A stretch of 64,000 nt of DNA from Gonatopus flavifemur (GCA_018340375.1 JAFFJZ010000014.1:6076001-6140000); one strand, 5' to 3'; positions 34,442-47,799 are shown, counted from the first letter of the stretch. The notes: a model not told the origin generated them from the sequence alone. Numbers and translations are program-made.

Positions 34442-37400
34442 ATACCATGAATTTTTATGAAATATTGATAGAATTTCCTTGTGTTGTATGCAACTCGGGT
34501 GTGAAGGTTCTACGAATATTCGACATATATCCTATCCTTATATGTGCATTCAGCATAATTATTCGTTCCTTATTTCCGATAGAATCTTGTTGGCAGTCTC
34601 CACTGAGAGGAATGCTTATTATATGTATGATACAAATAGGGATGGCTATAATATATAATAAAGGATATTGTATATCCAATTAACGGAAAGGAGGAAAAAT
34701 AAGACCAATTCCAATGAGACCTTTTTATAGATTTTAAGCACGTTCATCAAACATATTAATCAAACATTCATTGAATGAATATTGTAAATTCCGAATGTAC
34801 TTTGTACAGTGGCGGATATACGCACAAGCAAAGCGAGCACCTGCTTTGGGCGGCAAAATTTGAGGGGACGGCAAAATGTTTCAAATAAGAAAATGTCAAG
34901 GTGGTAAAATTTGGAAGATCATTGTTTCAGACTGGATTATATGCAAAATCAATACTTTTCGCATGCATTTTTTCCAGCTCCAATTAGACCAGTTCACTTT
35001 TATTCCACAACTGCAGACCAGATTACTTATATGAGAATAAGTACGCACATTTGATTTGGACTGAATCAGTTCAGCATGGATGATCCCAAAGTATGAAATA
35101 TTGCTTTTAGGTATAATCGTGCCTAATCATTATAAATTGATGAAAAACGTATTGACCCATTAACGGCGACAGGACAAGATTTTTACATCTTGGAAGACAC
35201 AATCTACATAGATTGCAGACATATAAAAACACATGACCGACACTAAAAATCTTCAAATAAAACAAGTTCCATTGAAAAATCAAGTTTTTTAGTTCATTTT
35301 CGATTTTGTCATGGTTACATTTGTTGGGAGGGGGGGGGGGGTCATGACTTTCAAATATTACCATTAGAAAGAGCACCCTTGCAAAAATCCTATGTGAAAA
35401 TTTAGCAATTCCGCCAATTTTGACCACGGACAATGGCTTGGGCCAGGCGTGACGACGAAGCGTAGGGGATTTAGGTTGGGCCGACGTTGATTGACAATAG
35501 GGGTGATACTGTGCCTGCGTCGGCAATACAAAGATGAAAAGTGATGAAACAGTGTTGGCGCAAATTTGTACCAGCATTGGTTCAAAACATTGGTTTTATG
35601 GCAAAAGTCTTGAGTCAGCCAATCATGGCAGAACCATTGACTCAAGCCTGCGCCAACATTGACAACCTTCCACCACCGTCGCCCCAGACGTCACAATTGA
35701 GGCTCGTCAATGGCTGAAACGATGTTATTATTTCAGTCCTCAGTCAGGCTTCCTTCCAAGGCTTCGCCAATACTCGTCAGGGCTGAGTCAGCCTTGTGTC
35801 ACTAGTAAAGTTTCACATGGGACGAGGAGCACTGATTGTTGAATGGGTTGTTTATATTTGCCCGCGCTGATAACTCTGGCAACGGTACTGCGCCAGTATG
35901 GGGCCAGATTCCAATTTCCACATGGGTTCCTTAAACATTCTACGATCGTTTGTACTTCGTACACGGAAGAAGAAATATTGCTGGGATAGCAAACTGGGAT
36001 GTTCAAAAAGGGAGAATTATTGACACAACTGAATTCTTTTGATAACATAAAAAAGTTTGCTAATAGTCCTAACTCCTCAGTTATTGGATTGAACATTTCT
36101 GCAGGTTTTGCAAACGAACATTTTCATGGTCGCTATAGCAACAAAGTGTTCTTGTCCGTTTAGGGATGCCTGATATCTACAGTATCGATACATGTGCATA
36201 AAATATGGATCAAGTATCAATTGAAATTTTATGAAAATTTATCAACACTAGATACATATTTTGTACAGAAGTATCAATACTATAAAAATCCGGAATCTGT
36301 ACTCCATGTACATATTTCTGAACATATTTTGATACTCAGATAAGCATCCTATGAAGGAACATTCTTATCAAGCCGTATAGAAGGACGGATAAATGTAATG
36401 TTTCATAAAATCACCGAATGTGCATATTGAATTCAGGCGATGAATCGTATTACACGAAAGAAACCCTATAGGACTATTTTATGAACGCCACTGAGTATAA
36501 GAATAAATATCATCGTCGTTCGCATTCGAAGGAGACCCCATAGGTTCATGGCACGCGCTGCCAGCTGCCCCACAGCTGTCTGTTCTGTCGTTCCGCATGC
36601 ACACATATATAAATGTACATAGCTCTCGCACATCAATATCTTGTATGTACCCAAATGCACAAGGTTCTTATCCAAACACATTCACCGCATACACGTGTGA
36701 GGACGACCAAATGTATACATAAATTATTTGCTTTTTCACCTAATTATTACTTGACCAAAAATTTCAAACGAACAATAGGATGAGTAACATAATTCATGTA
36801 AAATGTGTTCAGAAAATGACCTGCATGGTGATTTCCATAATATTTTTAGTTACCCTTTTCGACGCCAGAAAATAGATTTTTCCTCATGCTTATTCGAAAG
36901 AGTGAATAAGAAAGTGGGTGGTATGAACCCGTATGGAAAAAATGTGCAAGAATGTATACAATTGTAAACAAGTTGTATACAAATCGTATACAATTGTATA
37001 CTGTTTCAGACATTCTTCCCACATGGGAAAAGTGAGTGTCAAAAAAAAATTACCCAAACAGTACCGTAAATGCTCAAAATGCTTTGGAGACGTGTCCGTT
37101 GTTGCGCGATTCGTGATTGCAACAACTACGTTTTCGAAACATTTTTAAAACCTCCACTGTGAGAATATGTATTCGATTCATGAAAAATTCCCATTTCGTC
37201 GGTAACCTACGCTAACCTACTAATCATTCATTTTCGAAGTTTGATATATGACTGATCCATCAAGCAATAGTGAATCCACATTGTTCTTCACACAATCAAC
37301 TCAATCTCACTGGGAAACTCAAAGAACCATGAAAATACACGTACTGTAGGAATTGAAGTCAAGATATTAGAATGCGTTTCGGAGTCAAAGTATTTTCCGC

Positions 37401-37793
37401 CAAATCTAGCACCTCATCAGCTGATATATGTAATTTATTATACACTCAAGATTGTTTCACTTTAATATATTTGATTTAGGATCCGTTCCAAATGAAAATT
37501 TTGCGAAAGTGCAATCAATTCAATAGTTTAAGGAACCACTTCGATATGTGCTAATAACGTTGTGTGAGAATGTAAATAAAACAAACCCAGACATTTTAAT
37601 GTTTTAAAAACATACATGCGACCTTTTAAAATGCTCAAGAAACGTTTCTGAAACATTCCGCTTGTAACGAAGTACGTTCTGTGAATGTCTCAAAAACGTC
37701 CCAATGCTGTATGCCCGAGAAGAGAAGTGATTCCTCTTTTTCCCCTACACATGGAAGATCAGAGAATGACTGTCACTTCGAGCAGCAAAAAAC
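34442..37793. other. Long gene-free interval
   Basis: No protein gene recognised over more than 3 kb. Contents: a poly-G run at about 35328-35341; a GC-richer block at about 35420-35920 with repeated 'ttggcg' and 'gactcaagcctgcgccaac' phrases; and a cluster of GTATACAATTGTA palindromes at about 36950-37005. Short frames look random. Confidence 0.5.
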
Positions 37794-38007
37794 CCAAGTA
37801 ACACAAGAACTTCTCAAATGTGCTATGATTATTCTGTGAATATAAAGAGGATATGAAAATGAGACTATTCTCATGAATCCGTAAAGATATTCTATAAAGG
37901 TGCATAGCATATGATTATTCGAAACAGTCTCATTCCGAAGTTTCAAGCATGTTCGTAGGTTTCTTCAAACACGTTCTTAGCATTTTTGACTTCTTGTGTT
38001 CCTTGGA
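37794..38007. mobile_element. MITE, CCAAG.AACACAAGAA family
   Basis: Left end CCCAAGTAACACAAGAACTT; complement of the right end CCAAGGAACACAAGAAGTCA. An inverted copy of the family is at about 32235-32453. AA may flank it. Confidence 0.5.
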
Positions 38008-38093
38008 AAGGAGGATATATATCTCCTCTTTTGCCCCTCAAAGTTATGCAAATTTCCTGAGAAAGGAGAAATTATTGTTCGATTCGGGTGGGT

Positions 38094-39036
38094 ACCCAGG
38101 GCAACAAAATTTAACTAATTTTTAGTAACAGAAACTGTAGTATACTTTCCGAAGCATTCTGGTGTTCTGGATCCGAATCTGATTTGAGAATTGCTCTATC
38201 ACGTCATGTTTTTGAGATATTTCAACCTGAAAGTGTGGAGAACACTCTTTTTCGATATATTTGAGGTTACGTGGAATCAAAAGGTAATTTCTTTCACGAA
38301 ACTACTAATTACAGCCCCAACTATGAGTTATTCGCTTCCAACTGCTATTAGGTTTGCTCAAATATCTTTTTTTCTATTGAGATATGACAATTTGGAATTT
38401 GTGTCCCCATCTATTCACTGGAATACAAGCTGAAAATAGACTAAAAGTTAATTCTTTGAGTGCATCTTTAGGAATTGGCATATTTGAACGGGAATGATAC
38501 AATATACGATCATGATGAGAACAAAAACTCCAAGCTCACAACCTCAAACAGACAATCTCCAAACCCCGAACCCTAAGTCCCAAGCTCGAAGAGGGTTTGG
38601 GGATTACGAGTTCGGAGTTTGTTTCCGTCATAATGGTATAATTTTCATTGAAATTACCGAATTTCGGAAGGTACACTCAAAAAGATGACTCGTGGTCTGT
38701 TTTCAACTTGCGTTCCAGTGAATAGGTGAAAACACAAATTCCGAATTGTCGTACCTCAATGAAAAAAAAAAAGATATTTGAACAGACTTACCGATATTTG
38801 GAAAAGGATCACTCATAGTTTGAGGTGCACCTACTCATTTTGTGGGAAAAATTACCTTTTGATGTTACGTAACATCAACCCATGTGGAAAAACAGTGTTT
38901 CTCATACTTTGAACTTCAAATATTTAAAAAACCTGACCTAATCGAGCAATTTTGAAGCCAAATTCGGATTTAGCGTGCCAAAATACTCCGAAAAAGTATA
39001 ATAAAGTTTCTGTTACTCGAACCTTGTTGGCCTGTG
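38094..39036. mobile_element. About 940-bp element with inverted repeats of about 330-370 bp
   Basis: 38094-38420 and about 38690-39036 are inverted copies with moderate divergence; shared blocks include GTAACAGAAAC near both ends and the complement of AACGCAAGTTGAAAAC near the inner ends. The central 270 bp contains a smaller imperfect palindrome (about 38540-38630). No transposase. The outermost bases are roughly CCAGGGCAACAA and ACAGGCCAACAA. Confidence 0.6.
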
Positions 39037-40195
39037 TTACATCAGAATTGAAGAAAAATTACAATCTGATTTGAACTGCAGTGATTTTCCATCAGAAGTT
39101 CATGTGAATGTGAATAAAAGAGTGGCCATGTTGGGTTTTCAGAACAAACTGTGGATATGAATCAAATCTATGTTCAGAATTGAAAAAGACAATCAGTATA
39201 TCAATATACTCTGATATGTTCTTGAAATTCGGATCTTGTAGAGAAACGAAATGAAAATTCAAACTCTTAATATCTGATGGATGACCGTTATTATTTCCCT
39301 CCAAATTAACTCCTCAGAACTGAAAACATCATCTAAATGATGTATTGCAAGGTTTCGGGTCCGTACCAGCTAAGTTTTTGTTATTTGATTACTGACACAG
39401 GTCAACAAGAAAAATTTTTTCTATGGTGTCCGAGGTCTAGTAACTGATCCAATGTATCTTTGGGGTGTTGAATACAAAACGAATATCAGATTTCTTGGAT
39501 TAGCTAATTTCATACTATCTTCTATACATAAGCTCCATATATAATCTACATAATTGATGAATCTTTTACGTAAAAGATTATAAAAAATGAACTCATTCAA
39601 GAAATCTGATGTTGGTTCCTTATTGAGAGCTCTAAAAGTACTCCGAATCAGTTCTCAAACCTCAAGCACCAGAATGGCTGTTGACCAGTGTAATTTGTTC
39701 TAATGAACGTTCAGAATTTCAGCAATATACTCTGCCCATGTGAAAAAATGATGTACAGATTATATATATTTTGAATCTATATATAATCGGTGTATAATTT
39801 GTTCACATGGGTGGACGAATTTTCATGGTGTTCAGTATTATGTATCAATGAACTTCCCGGATTTTCCCCGACAATTTTCGAAAAATTCCCCGATTTCGGC
39901 CTCACTAATACAATAATTTGGAGAAATAATATTTTAGGATGAAAACTATACTTCTTCAAACATTAGTGGGGTCATCTAAAATATGAGGATTGTGTGGGAG
40001 CTTCCAACTTCAGATTTGAGAGTCCCTGTATCTTTCAGAATATGACTTTCTCCGGCCTAGAAAGAACAGCACATTCATCAACATAAAAAAAGATTGTTTG
40101 ATCCTCATGTACTTTCTTCATGACTTGCTTGTTCAATGTTATATCAGCAAAAGGACTGGAATTTTCCTACACCCAGAGAAATTTGTATCCAAGTA
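39037..40195. other. No gene seen
   Basis: AT-rich. A palindrome-like 'atatatataatctat' repeat lies at about 39760-39790. Nothing else recognised. Confidence 0.45.
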
Positions 40196-41512
40196 CACTG
40201 TTAGAAAAATCTGTCTTAAATTTAATAATAATTATTATGAAGTCTTTTACATAATATTATTATTGAATTTAATACTGTATTGTATATTAAAAACTGAGTA
40301 TTAAATTTAATAACAATTATTATAAATTTATATACATGGAATTTCTATGAAATCCAATAATGTATTACATATTAAAATTTATAATTCTGAATTATGAACT
40401 AACAGAAAAAAATCTTGAAGTTCTCAACAGAAATCATTGGGAATTTCCTTCATATTTTGGAATCCTCGAAACTCTTCCGAAGTGAGTACGTAATCGTGAA
40501 TGTAGCCAAAGTCAATTGGAGCGCAAAGTTTTGGGGGCCTAACGGGGGATCGAACCTGCTTTCCTACCAAACCTAACCTACGACCTCACGCCTCAACCAG
40601 CTCGACTACATCACGATTGAAGAAATCGACTGTAAAATACGATGTAGTTTTAGATATCACATATGCTCTGACATCAACCACTGCAATATAAATAACGTAT
40701 GAGAGAAATAGGTGGAATGATTGGATGAATAAATGAATGAACAATTCAATGATTTATGAAATAATGAAATAGAAATTACATCCGGAGGAACGGCAAAATT
40801 GTTGGACGTAATTGACCCATGTCATAATTTTTAGGTTTTCTAAGCAGGTTGTACCTTGAGTTGAGGTTATGTGCAAATATGCGTACGGATTGAATAGAAA
40901 GCAATTGGGATTGTGAAGTCAGTTTATAGTGGAAAATTATAGGTTAGTAAAAATTGTAATTTTGAGATCCAATGAATTAATATTAGTGTATGTCATAAAC
41001 TTTAACTTGGTTTTATAATCTTCCGTTGAAATATTTTGAAAATTTGAAACATAATGTGACATATATTGTGATTTACTGTATGATAGAAATAGAAGTTAAT
41101 CATTGATAAAGTGGTTCTGAGGAAAAAATTCAAGACCGATACATTTCTCTCACCCATGAGTTATTGACCATTAGTGATAATCAAGAGGTTATGGATTCTA
41201 TCACATGTATACACGTATATACTAATCAATGCTCCCAAAAACAAAGTGCGCAGTGAATTATGCGCATAGAAGCCATCTTCAACATTTTAACATGTATTAT
41301 TGTTATTTTTCATTATAGATCATTAGAATTAGGAAGTTTGCATGGAATTTAATAATATATTTTGAATTTTCATAACCGGTTATTAATTTTCATGCATTTA
41401 ATGTTAAAATTCATAAACATGTTGTGAATCATAGAATATTATTAATTTTAAGATGTACTTATAGAAATTCATAAGAATTTTCATATTAAATTTAAGAACT
41501 TTCCTAACAGTG
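40196..41512. repeat. Possible large CACTGTTAG element with nested insert
   Basis: Begins CACTGTTAGAAAAATCTGTC; the complement of its end is CACTGTTAGGAAAGTTCTTA, the same family as 34142-34441. About 1 kb in the middle (roughly 40400-41300) looks unrelated and includes a tRNA-like segment, so it is probably a later insertion. No target duplication was identified. Confidence 0.4.
40540..40615 (-). other. tRNA-like segment (possible SINE head)
   Basis: On the minus strand a pol III A box (TAGTCGAGCTGG, 40608-40597) is followed about 40 bp later by a B box (GGTTCGATCCC, 40556-40546), the spacing of a tRNA gene. The acceptor and T stems do not pair properly, so it is not a functional tRNA; a tRNA-derived SINE or pseudo-tRNA is likely. 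Confidence 0.4.
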
Positions 41513-41709
41513 AGCACCAGAACTTTCCAAATATTCTATGAATGTGCATGATATGTATCAACGTGCGATATGTATCAAATATTGGATTCATTCCTTGAAA
41601 ATTTAAGACCTTCTCATGAAATAAATTTTGAAGACTTTTACACAAACGAAAACTTGACCAGTCGTATAACGTTATGACCTTGAATGATGATAAGCCATTA
41701 TATCATCAT

Positions 41710-41790
41710 ATGGCGCGTTAGCTGAAGCTTTTAAGACCGGTTCTTTAGGTAGGTGATAGGTTGAGTCAGCAGGTTCGAATCCTTTTCAAG
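41710..41790 (+). other. Second tRNA-like segment
   Basis: An A-box-like TTAGCTGAAGC at 41718-41728 and a perfect B box GGTTCGAATCC at 41772-41782. The flanking stems are poor. Pseudo-tRNA or SINE head. Confidence 0.35.
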
Positions 41791-42486
41791 GAATGACAAT
41801 TTCTCGGACAAGAAAACCACACCTCAAATACTGATCGACAGAAAGTACAGAAAAATTCCGGGAAAAATCCTTTTTGTACGATAATTGAGAATGATTATTT
41901 TTGCATTCTTATTGTTTACGGCATCTTGAATGTATCGTATAGGAATCTTAAATGTATCTTGGGGGTAATTTTGAGATGCCTTGGAGATAACTTTGAGATA
42001 TCCTAAAAATATCCCGAAGAATTCTAAAATGAGAGCCTGTACGATGATCTTAATCCCATCTTGTGAAAGATTCTTAGAATATATCTCAAAAGGCATCCTC
42101 AAGTTATCCGATTATGTTGAATAAGACATCTTTTATGTATTTTGAAGATAACTTCACGAAAAAATCTTAAGATATCTTTTTGTTCATTTGGACGAATCAA
42201 TCGTGTGCGCACAGTAGAGGATAGTGTTGACAAATGACTCTCTACTGCGGAGACACGACTGATTCGTGTTACTACAGTAACCAGTAGTGTTGAAAGATTT
42301 TTTTGCACAACACGAGTCGGTCATGTGGGCTACAGTAATCAGTAATATAGGATTCTCTCCTTGTACTGATGACTATGAATTCGCAGTTCTGGCAAACAGA
42401 GATGAATAACACAACTTCATATCATTTCCATACCCTCCATTCGTTACTAGAATACTTAGTCATAGCAACCTTACGGTGGCGTCGCA
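41791..42486. repeat. Non-coding, with hairpin of about 32-bp arms
   Basis: About 42192-42225 and 42238-42270 form an imperfect hairpin (ACGAATCAATCGTGTG against its mirrored ACGAATCAGTCGTGTC). No gene. Confidence 0.45.
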
Positions 42487-43403
42487 GTGACTCACTATGT
42501 CACTGGCATGTCACTGAGACATTACTGTGACGAACGTGCTGCTTGGGATATTAACTGTTCACAGACAGTTGATTTGTGTGCAAGTGTTTTTGATTGGTAC
42601 AAATTATTCAAAGAGGGTCGAGAACGCGCTGACGGCGAACCACGTCCAGGACGGCCATCGACATCAACTGATGATCAACACGTAATTAAAATCAAGGAAT
42701 TGGTGCTTGAAAATCGACGATTAACAGTCAGAGACCTTACTGGCATCGTTGGAATATCGGAAGGATCAGTGAAAACCATTTTGAAAGATCATTTGGGCCT
42801 AAAAAAAGTGAAAGCACGATTGGTTCCAAAATCACTCATTGATTCTTCGTGAGTTTTTCGCCGAATTTTCAACCAATATCGTGCCGCAACCACTCTAGTA
42901 GACATTTTGTATGGGGAAATACTAGGGCCTGACGAGGCATGCCTGATTTTTTATCAGGTCCTCATGAGGTTTCCTTACGGTTTTCCCTATTTCGCTCGAT
43001 TTTATGGAAATCTCATCCGAACCCTATTGTACCCCTGCGTTACAACCCTATTTGAATCCTATTAGGGAAATCCTGTTTTTCCTTACTCATGGTTCCTGAA
43101 TTCCAACCTAATCAGGACCTCATTACAAATAGCGAACGCCTCATCGAATTTCTACTAGGGCACCGTATTCGCCTGATTTAGCTCCGTTTGACTCCTGGCT
43201 ATTCAGCAAACTCAAACGACCGCTCCGGGGAAACTGTTTCGGGTCAATTGAAGACATTAAACGTGAATCGCTACGCGCATTGAAGGCTATTCCGGAAATT
43301 GACTTCAACAACTGTTTCGAGGATTGGAAAAAACGTGGGTACAAGTATATTGGGGCCAGGGGGGATTACTTTGAGGGGGACGAAATAGATTTGGAAGAAT
43401 AAA
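42487..43403 (+). pseudogene. Internally deleted mariner transposase, split by a MITE
   Basis: The 5' part encodes a mariner DNA-binding region (DWYKLFKEGRERADGEPRPG, RPSTSTDDQHV, LVLENRRLTVRDLTGIVGIS, KVKARLVPKSL). After VPKSL the sequence jumps to REFFAEFSTNIVPQP, so the part with the first two catalytic Asp residues is deleted. It resumes after the MITE with PYSPDLAPFDSW (last Asp) and ends FEDWKKRGYKYI...GDYFEGDEIDLEE. The extreme N-terminus is also altered. A dead copy that differs clearly from the mariner at 28 kb. Confidence 0.85.
42894..43160. mobile_element. 267-bp MITE inserted in the mariner relic
   Basis: The flanking CAC at 42891-42893 and 43161-43163 is a 3-bp target duplication: removing one copy plus the element restores an in-frame VPQPPYSPD. 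Ends TCTAGTAGACATTTTG and (complement) CCCTAGTAGAAATTCG. Inside is an inverted 'atcaggtcctcat' motif. Superfamily unknown. Confidence 0.75.
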
Positions 43404-44359
43404 TTGAGAATTTTTAAATTATGAACAAAGTCTTACTATTTTTTGCCCACAGTAGTATTACATTTTGAAATGTTCTAACAATGTTCTGATTGGAATATTC
43501 TGAGAATAAAACAATTCTGAAATTTTTCAAAGTCTGGGTTCGGGATAGTTAGAATGTTGAAGGAACATTATCTTGTTATTCATGCTAATCGATTCAAACT
43601 TAATCGAAAGTGTGAATATTTATCCATTACAAAGATGTTTTCCTCAGATGGAATTCTTCTTTCAAAGAAAAATGAATAGTGTTTGTAAGAGAGGATTTTT
43701 TCGATTTCGAACGCTCACTGAGAAAAAAACGTTTGTTATTGTGAATGAAAAATTATGATTAACAAATTTTCTTTGTCCATACAAATGCTTATCTCACAGT
43801 GGAAGAAAAATTGTTTGCCTGAAAAATCCCATCTTTCACCGGTGATCAAATCATTTTATTCCACTGGAATTTTCCATTTTCACGCTGGAAAATACATGAT
43901 TGGCGAAGAAAATACCTACGTAGCCCAACTATTCAAGAAGGCCTTCTTAATGAATTCTTAGAATCATTCATCCTATGGAGACAAATTTTTGAAAGTCTTA
44001 TGTCAATTCATTCTGACACTTGGTAAAATTTGCAAGTGAGGTCTTCAAAAAAAGTGTCTCTCAAGTGGTACTCTTCTAACATTTCAGAGGATTCTGAATT
44101 GATTCGTCTATATTCCACGGAAACAAAGTTTTGAAAGTTTCCCATCAATTTGCTCCAGCACTTGATAAGTTTTGGAGGTGCACTTTTCAGAAAACGTTCC
44201 TTTCAAATGCCATTCATTTTCATTTCATTTCAGAAGATTCTGAATCAATTAGACTTTATCCCATGGTAACAAATTCTCGAAGTTTTTCCATCGAGCTCAC
44301 CCAGCTCTTTGTAAAATTTCAAAGTTGGGGTCGAAAAAAACCTCTCTCTCATGACCTAC
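43404..44359. other. No gene seen
   Basis: AT-rich DNA with loosely repeated phrases such as 'tttcagaggattctgaat' (about 44080-44105, 44225-44250 and again at 44810). No credible coding frame. Confidence 0.4.
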
Positions 44360-44770
44360 TCATTCTGCTTCCTCGTTAGAGGGGATCAGTTTATGAGGGG
44401 CTTAGTTGTATTGTTTGAATTTCAAACAAATCGGAATTGAAGGAAGGAAGTGGTAAGCACTGAGCTCCGGAACAAAATTTGAAAATTTCGTAAACATCGT
44501 TATCATGCGAATAACTTCCGTTCCTGTCATCCAATTTTCATGAAATTTTTACCACAGCTTGATTTTGCGATCGAGCATGTCTTCGCTCCTTGTTTGACAA
44601 TATTTTGAGAACATGCTTTCCCTATGTTCGTATCATCCAGATGTCGTGTAATTTTGAACATATCCAATCCCGGAGGCATTAGTTATATGGTGTAAATCTC
44701 AAGCAAATCGGAAGTGAGGGGAGGACAGGGTAAGCATCAAGCTTTGGAACAGTATTTCTTCCAACAATAA
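44360..44770 (+). repeat. Dispersed repeat family, copy 3
   Basis: Close to 353-435 at its start (gaggggcttagttgtattg) and to 24720-25215 later, in the same orientation. Appears internally rearranged relative to the other copies. Confidence 0.55.
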
Positions 44771-45539
44771 CGAGGAAGCCATGTGCCAATTGGCAGAACA
44801 TTTTTTTATGTCACAGGATTCTGAATCGACTGGTCGATATTTCACAGAAAGGAATTCTTCAAACTCCCATTACGATGATTACAATAAATGGCACTGTGAG
44901 AGTGGTGTTGTCATCTCGGAAATTCTCAGATGTGATAGAAGCCTTGACTCTCACTCGCAGAACCCGGGTTTAATCCCCACTGGGGGAACTCCCTAATAAT
45001 TGACTTCGAAACCGGTTTTCTTCCACTCAAAGTGATTCTGGCCAAGCTCGTTCAACATTTGTAGAAGTAAACTCTGAAGGAATTCTTTTTCAATCCAAAG
45101 TGATGTTTTTTAAGCTTTTCAATATATGTGATTGTTACAATTTTCCCGTACAGAATATCGCTGAAATGATCACAGTAATATTTCAGAATGTCTCCAGAAT
45201 ATTACCTCAATGATTTCAGCAATGCTTCAGAATATCTCCAGAATGTCCCAAAGATGGTGACATAAGACATCCTGCAGACATTCTGACAATCTTCTTGAGA
45301 CGTTTTCCAGAATATTACACATTCCAAATGTAATATCCTGACAATATTGCTGGGACATCCGGTGCTATGTTGGTTATCTGAGTTGAAAACTATCGGATAT
45401 TATAAACACCACTTCGGAAATACGAAACAATATGAACTGTAAATGTTTTCACACCATTTTGGAAATTCGATATATTTTTCACCTAGATAAATCAGTTCGA
45501 TGTTTAACAACCCTACTGTGAATTCCCAGTTAGTTCGCA
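44771..45539. other. No gene seen
   Basis: A weak B-box-like GGGTTTAATCCCC occurs at about 44968. About 45150-45350 is rich in 'ccagaatatt/aatattctgg' inverted motifs, probably a diverged foldback element. Confidence 0.35.
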
Positions 45540-46230
45540 TGATTCATCACATGGGAATTGAGCGGGTGGCATGGGAATCAAGTGGGCGGCATGGGTTTTC
45601 AGATTGGAATCGGATGGGTCGGATGGGTCATCATATGGGAATTAGATGAGTCGCATGAGAATCAAGTGGGTCGAACGTGTCTTCCCGTGAAAATCGAGTG
45701 GGTCACATGCGATTGAGGTGGGATTGTCGCATGGGAATCAAGTGGATCACTTGGGTCTTCGCATGGGAAACAAGTGGGTCACATGGGTTGTCGCATGGGA
45801 ATCAAGTCGGCCGCAATACCCATACCACATATTCTCTTGAGTCCCCCATGCGACGTTTTCTCATAGGTCACCTATGCGGCATCTCCACATGGGTCACATA
45901 TGTGACATTTCCCCATGGGTCACACATGAGATATTTCCCCATGGATCACGGATGCGACATTTTCCTATGGGTGCACACATGTGACATTGTCCTATGGAGG
46001 CCCATGGGACACTGTTGCATGTGTGACTTATGGGAAAATTTCGCATGGGTGATACCCATACGAATCAGATCTAGTCCCAAATTCGCATGGGTTTTTCCCA
46101 TCTGACATATTTACATGGGTTTTTTCTCATGCGTCATAGTCACATTGGAAACTCATGTGGAGAGTTCCTATGGGCCATCATCACATGCGAAATAAACCCA
46201 GCCCTGAATTCGCATGGAAAATTTCGTGTG
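45540..46230 (+). repeat. Degenerate CATGGG minisatellite
   Basis: About 700 bp built from variants of 'catgggaatcaagtgggtc' in the first half and 'ccccatgggtcacatatg' in the second. The CATGGG or CACATG core recurs every 15-30 bp. Short frames across it arise from the repeat. Confidence 0.75.
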
Positions 46231-47799
46231 TGAACCAACCGGGAATTTACAGTAGGGCAACACTAACCCCAGCTCTGTACTGGAACAATTTTGCCACACC
46301 AGAACGGTATCCCGACAAAGTTGATTTGAATCCCCACCCAAGACCGATTTCGTAGTGAGACAAAGTTGTATAAATACTCGCCCGGTATTGTATTTTCATA
46401 TTATCCCACAATGTTACCAACTCGGGGTCGATACTGGCACGATTCCGTTTTTTCAAGACTTGAGTCTTCGCTCAGTGATAAAGATTGAGTACTGGCGCAA
46501 GATTTTCCATCCACGGGAACTAATACCTTTCGAAATCCTTTGACCGATTGGTGCTAGTTGAGAAACAATAATGACCCCGAATAGAACTCGTTATGTTAGT
46601 CGAACTACGGCGAATAAAATCTTGCCAGTACTGCGCCTTCTTACAACTCCCGCAATTCTTACATGGGTATATTTGATATGACTCAAATATATGTAGTATT
46701 TAGTCAACGAAAGAGTCATGAATGTCTACGCTCCTATGGAGGAATATCTTACATTGCGTACTCACGAGTAGTTTGGCAGTGATTCTACCGCACTTTTTGA
46801 GTTTTTTTGGCGCAGGTATATTTAATTTGGCTTGAGAAGTTATTGTTCAACATGAATAACCGTGGTTTTTACAACTTTCTACAAAAGTGTTCGAAACCGC
46901 GTGCTTAGGCGTACTTTGAGGCATAGTTTTACTTTAGTTTTTGGTAGAATTTCGTCGCATTTTTTGATATAATCAGGCATAGATATATTTCCACGAATTT
47001 CCAATTATTCCACTCATTGCTCAATTTGCCCCACCTACGAGGCAGTTTGAGCAGCGTATAATACTTCCGTACTCATAATCATAACTTCTACAGCAGATTT
47101 GGAATGGTGTTTTCGTCTGGAGACGTGTAGAGAGGGATGAATTGTGAATCCAACAATATGGGCACCAATCAAATCCAATGCATCTTTTTAGATTCATAAC
47201 TAATTAAGTGAGGAATTCCTCAACTGACCCTGGTCTACTCCACCCATGAATCCATCCTCATCTTTGAAGATACTCTGATGTCTGAGAAACTCTGCGGAAA
47301 ATTATTCGTATGCTGATTGATCACCGTCGATTCGGAAGAATTTTGTATCTACGTGACTTTACGCAGATACCATCGAACTCCACATCATCACAGCCCATAT
47401 ACGTGAACTATGTACTTGTACTTTCGTTACCTTGATGAATTATCAACAGATCGAATCAGATACTCAACAAGAGCGCATCAATTTTTTATCGTGACTCAAC
47501 TAGAATGTATGTGTTCGAATCGGTATTCGCTTTCATCTCTCGCCTAGAGAGAAGTTTATCGTTACTCGCCTAGAGTTATATACTGTTTTGTATAGTGGAT
47601 ATTAGGTTTTCTATACTTTTATTATGAATGACGTATCATAATCCATACAGTCAACTGAATGAATTGACTTCCAATCGCGTGTGATAATTTATTTCTCGAA
47701 ACCCTCCTTTTCACAACGTCCCTTCATCCGAGAGTTTTCATTATAATAAAGACTTTGAGAAACAAGTTTGATTCATTGCTGAATGTTTGTGATTTCGTC
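46231..47799. other. No gene seen
   Basis: Mixed-composition sequence with 'ccagtactggcgc'-type phrases at about 46430-46500 and 46630. No credible gene. Confidence 0.4.

Noticed and set aside
35328..35341. Poly-G tract as a quadruplex or regulatory element
   Set aside because: A single homopolymer run with no associated structure; possibly an assembly-sensitive site.
40540..40615. Functional tRNA gene
   Set aside because: A and B boxes are present but the acceptor and T stems do not pair.
45677..46105. 142-codon frame rich in Gly, His and Ser
   Set aside because: Produced by the CATGGG minisatellite.
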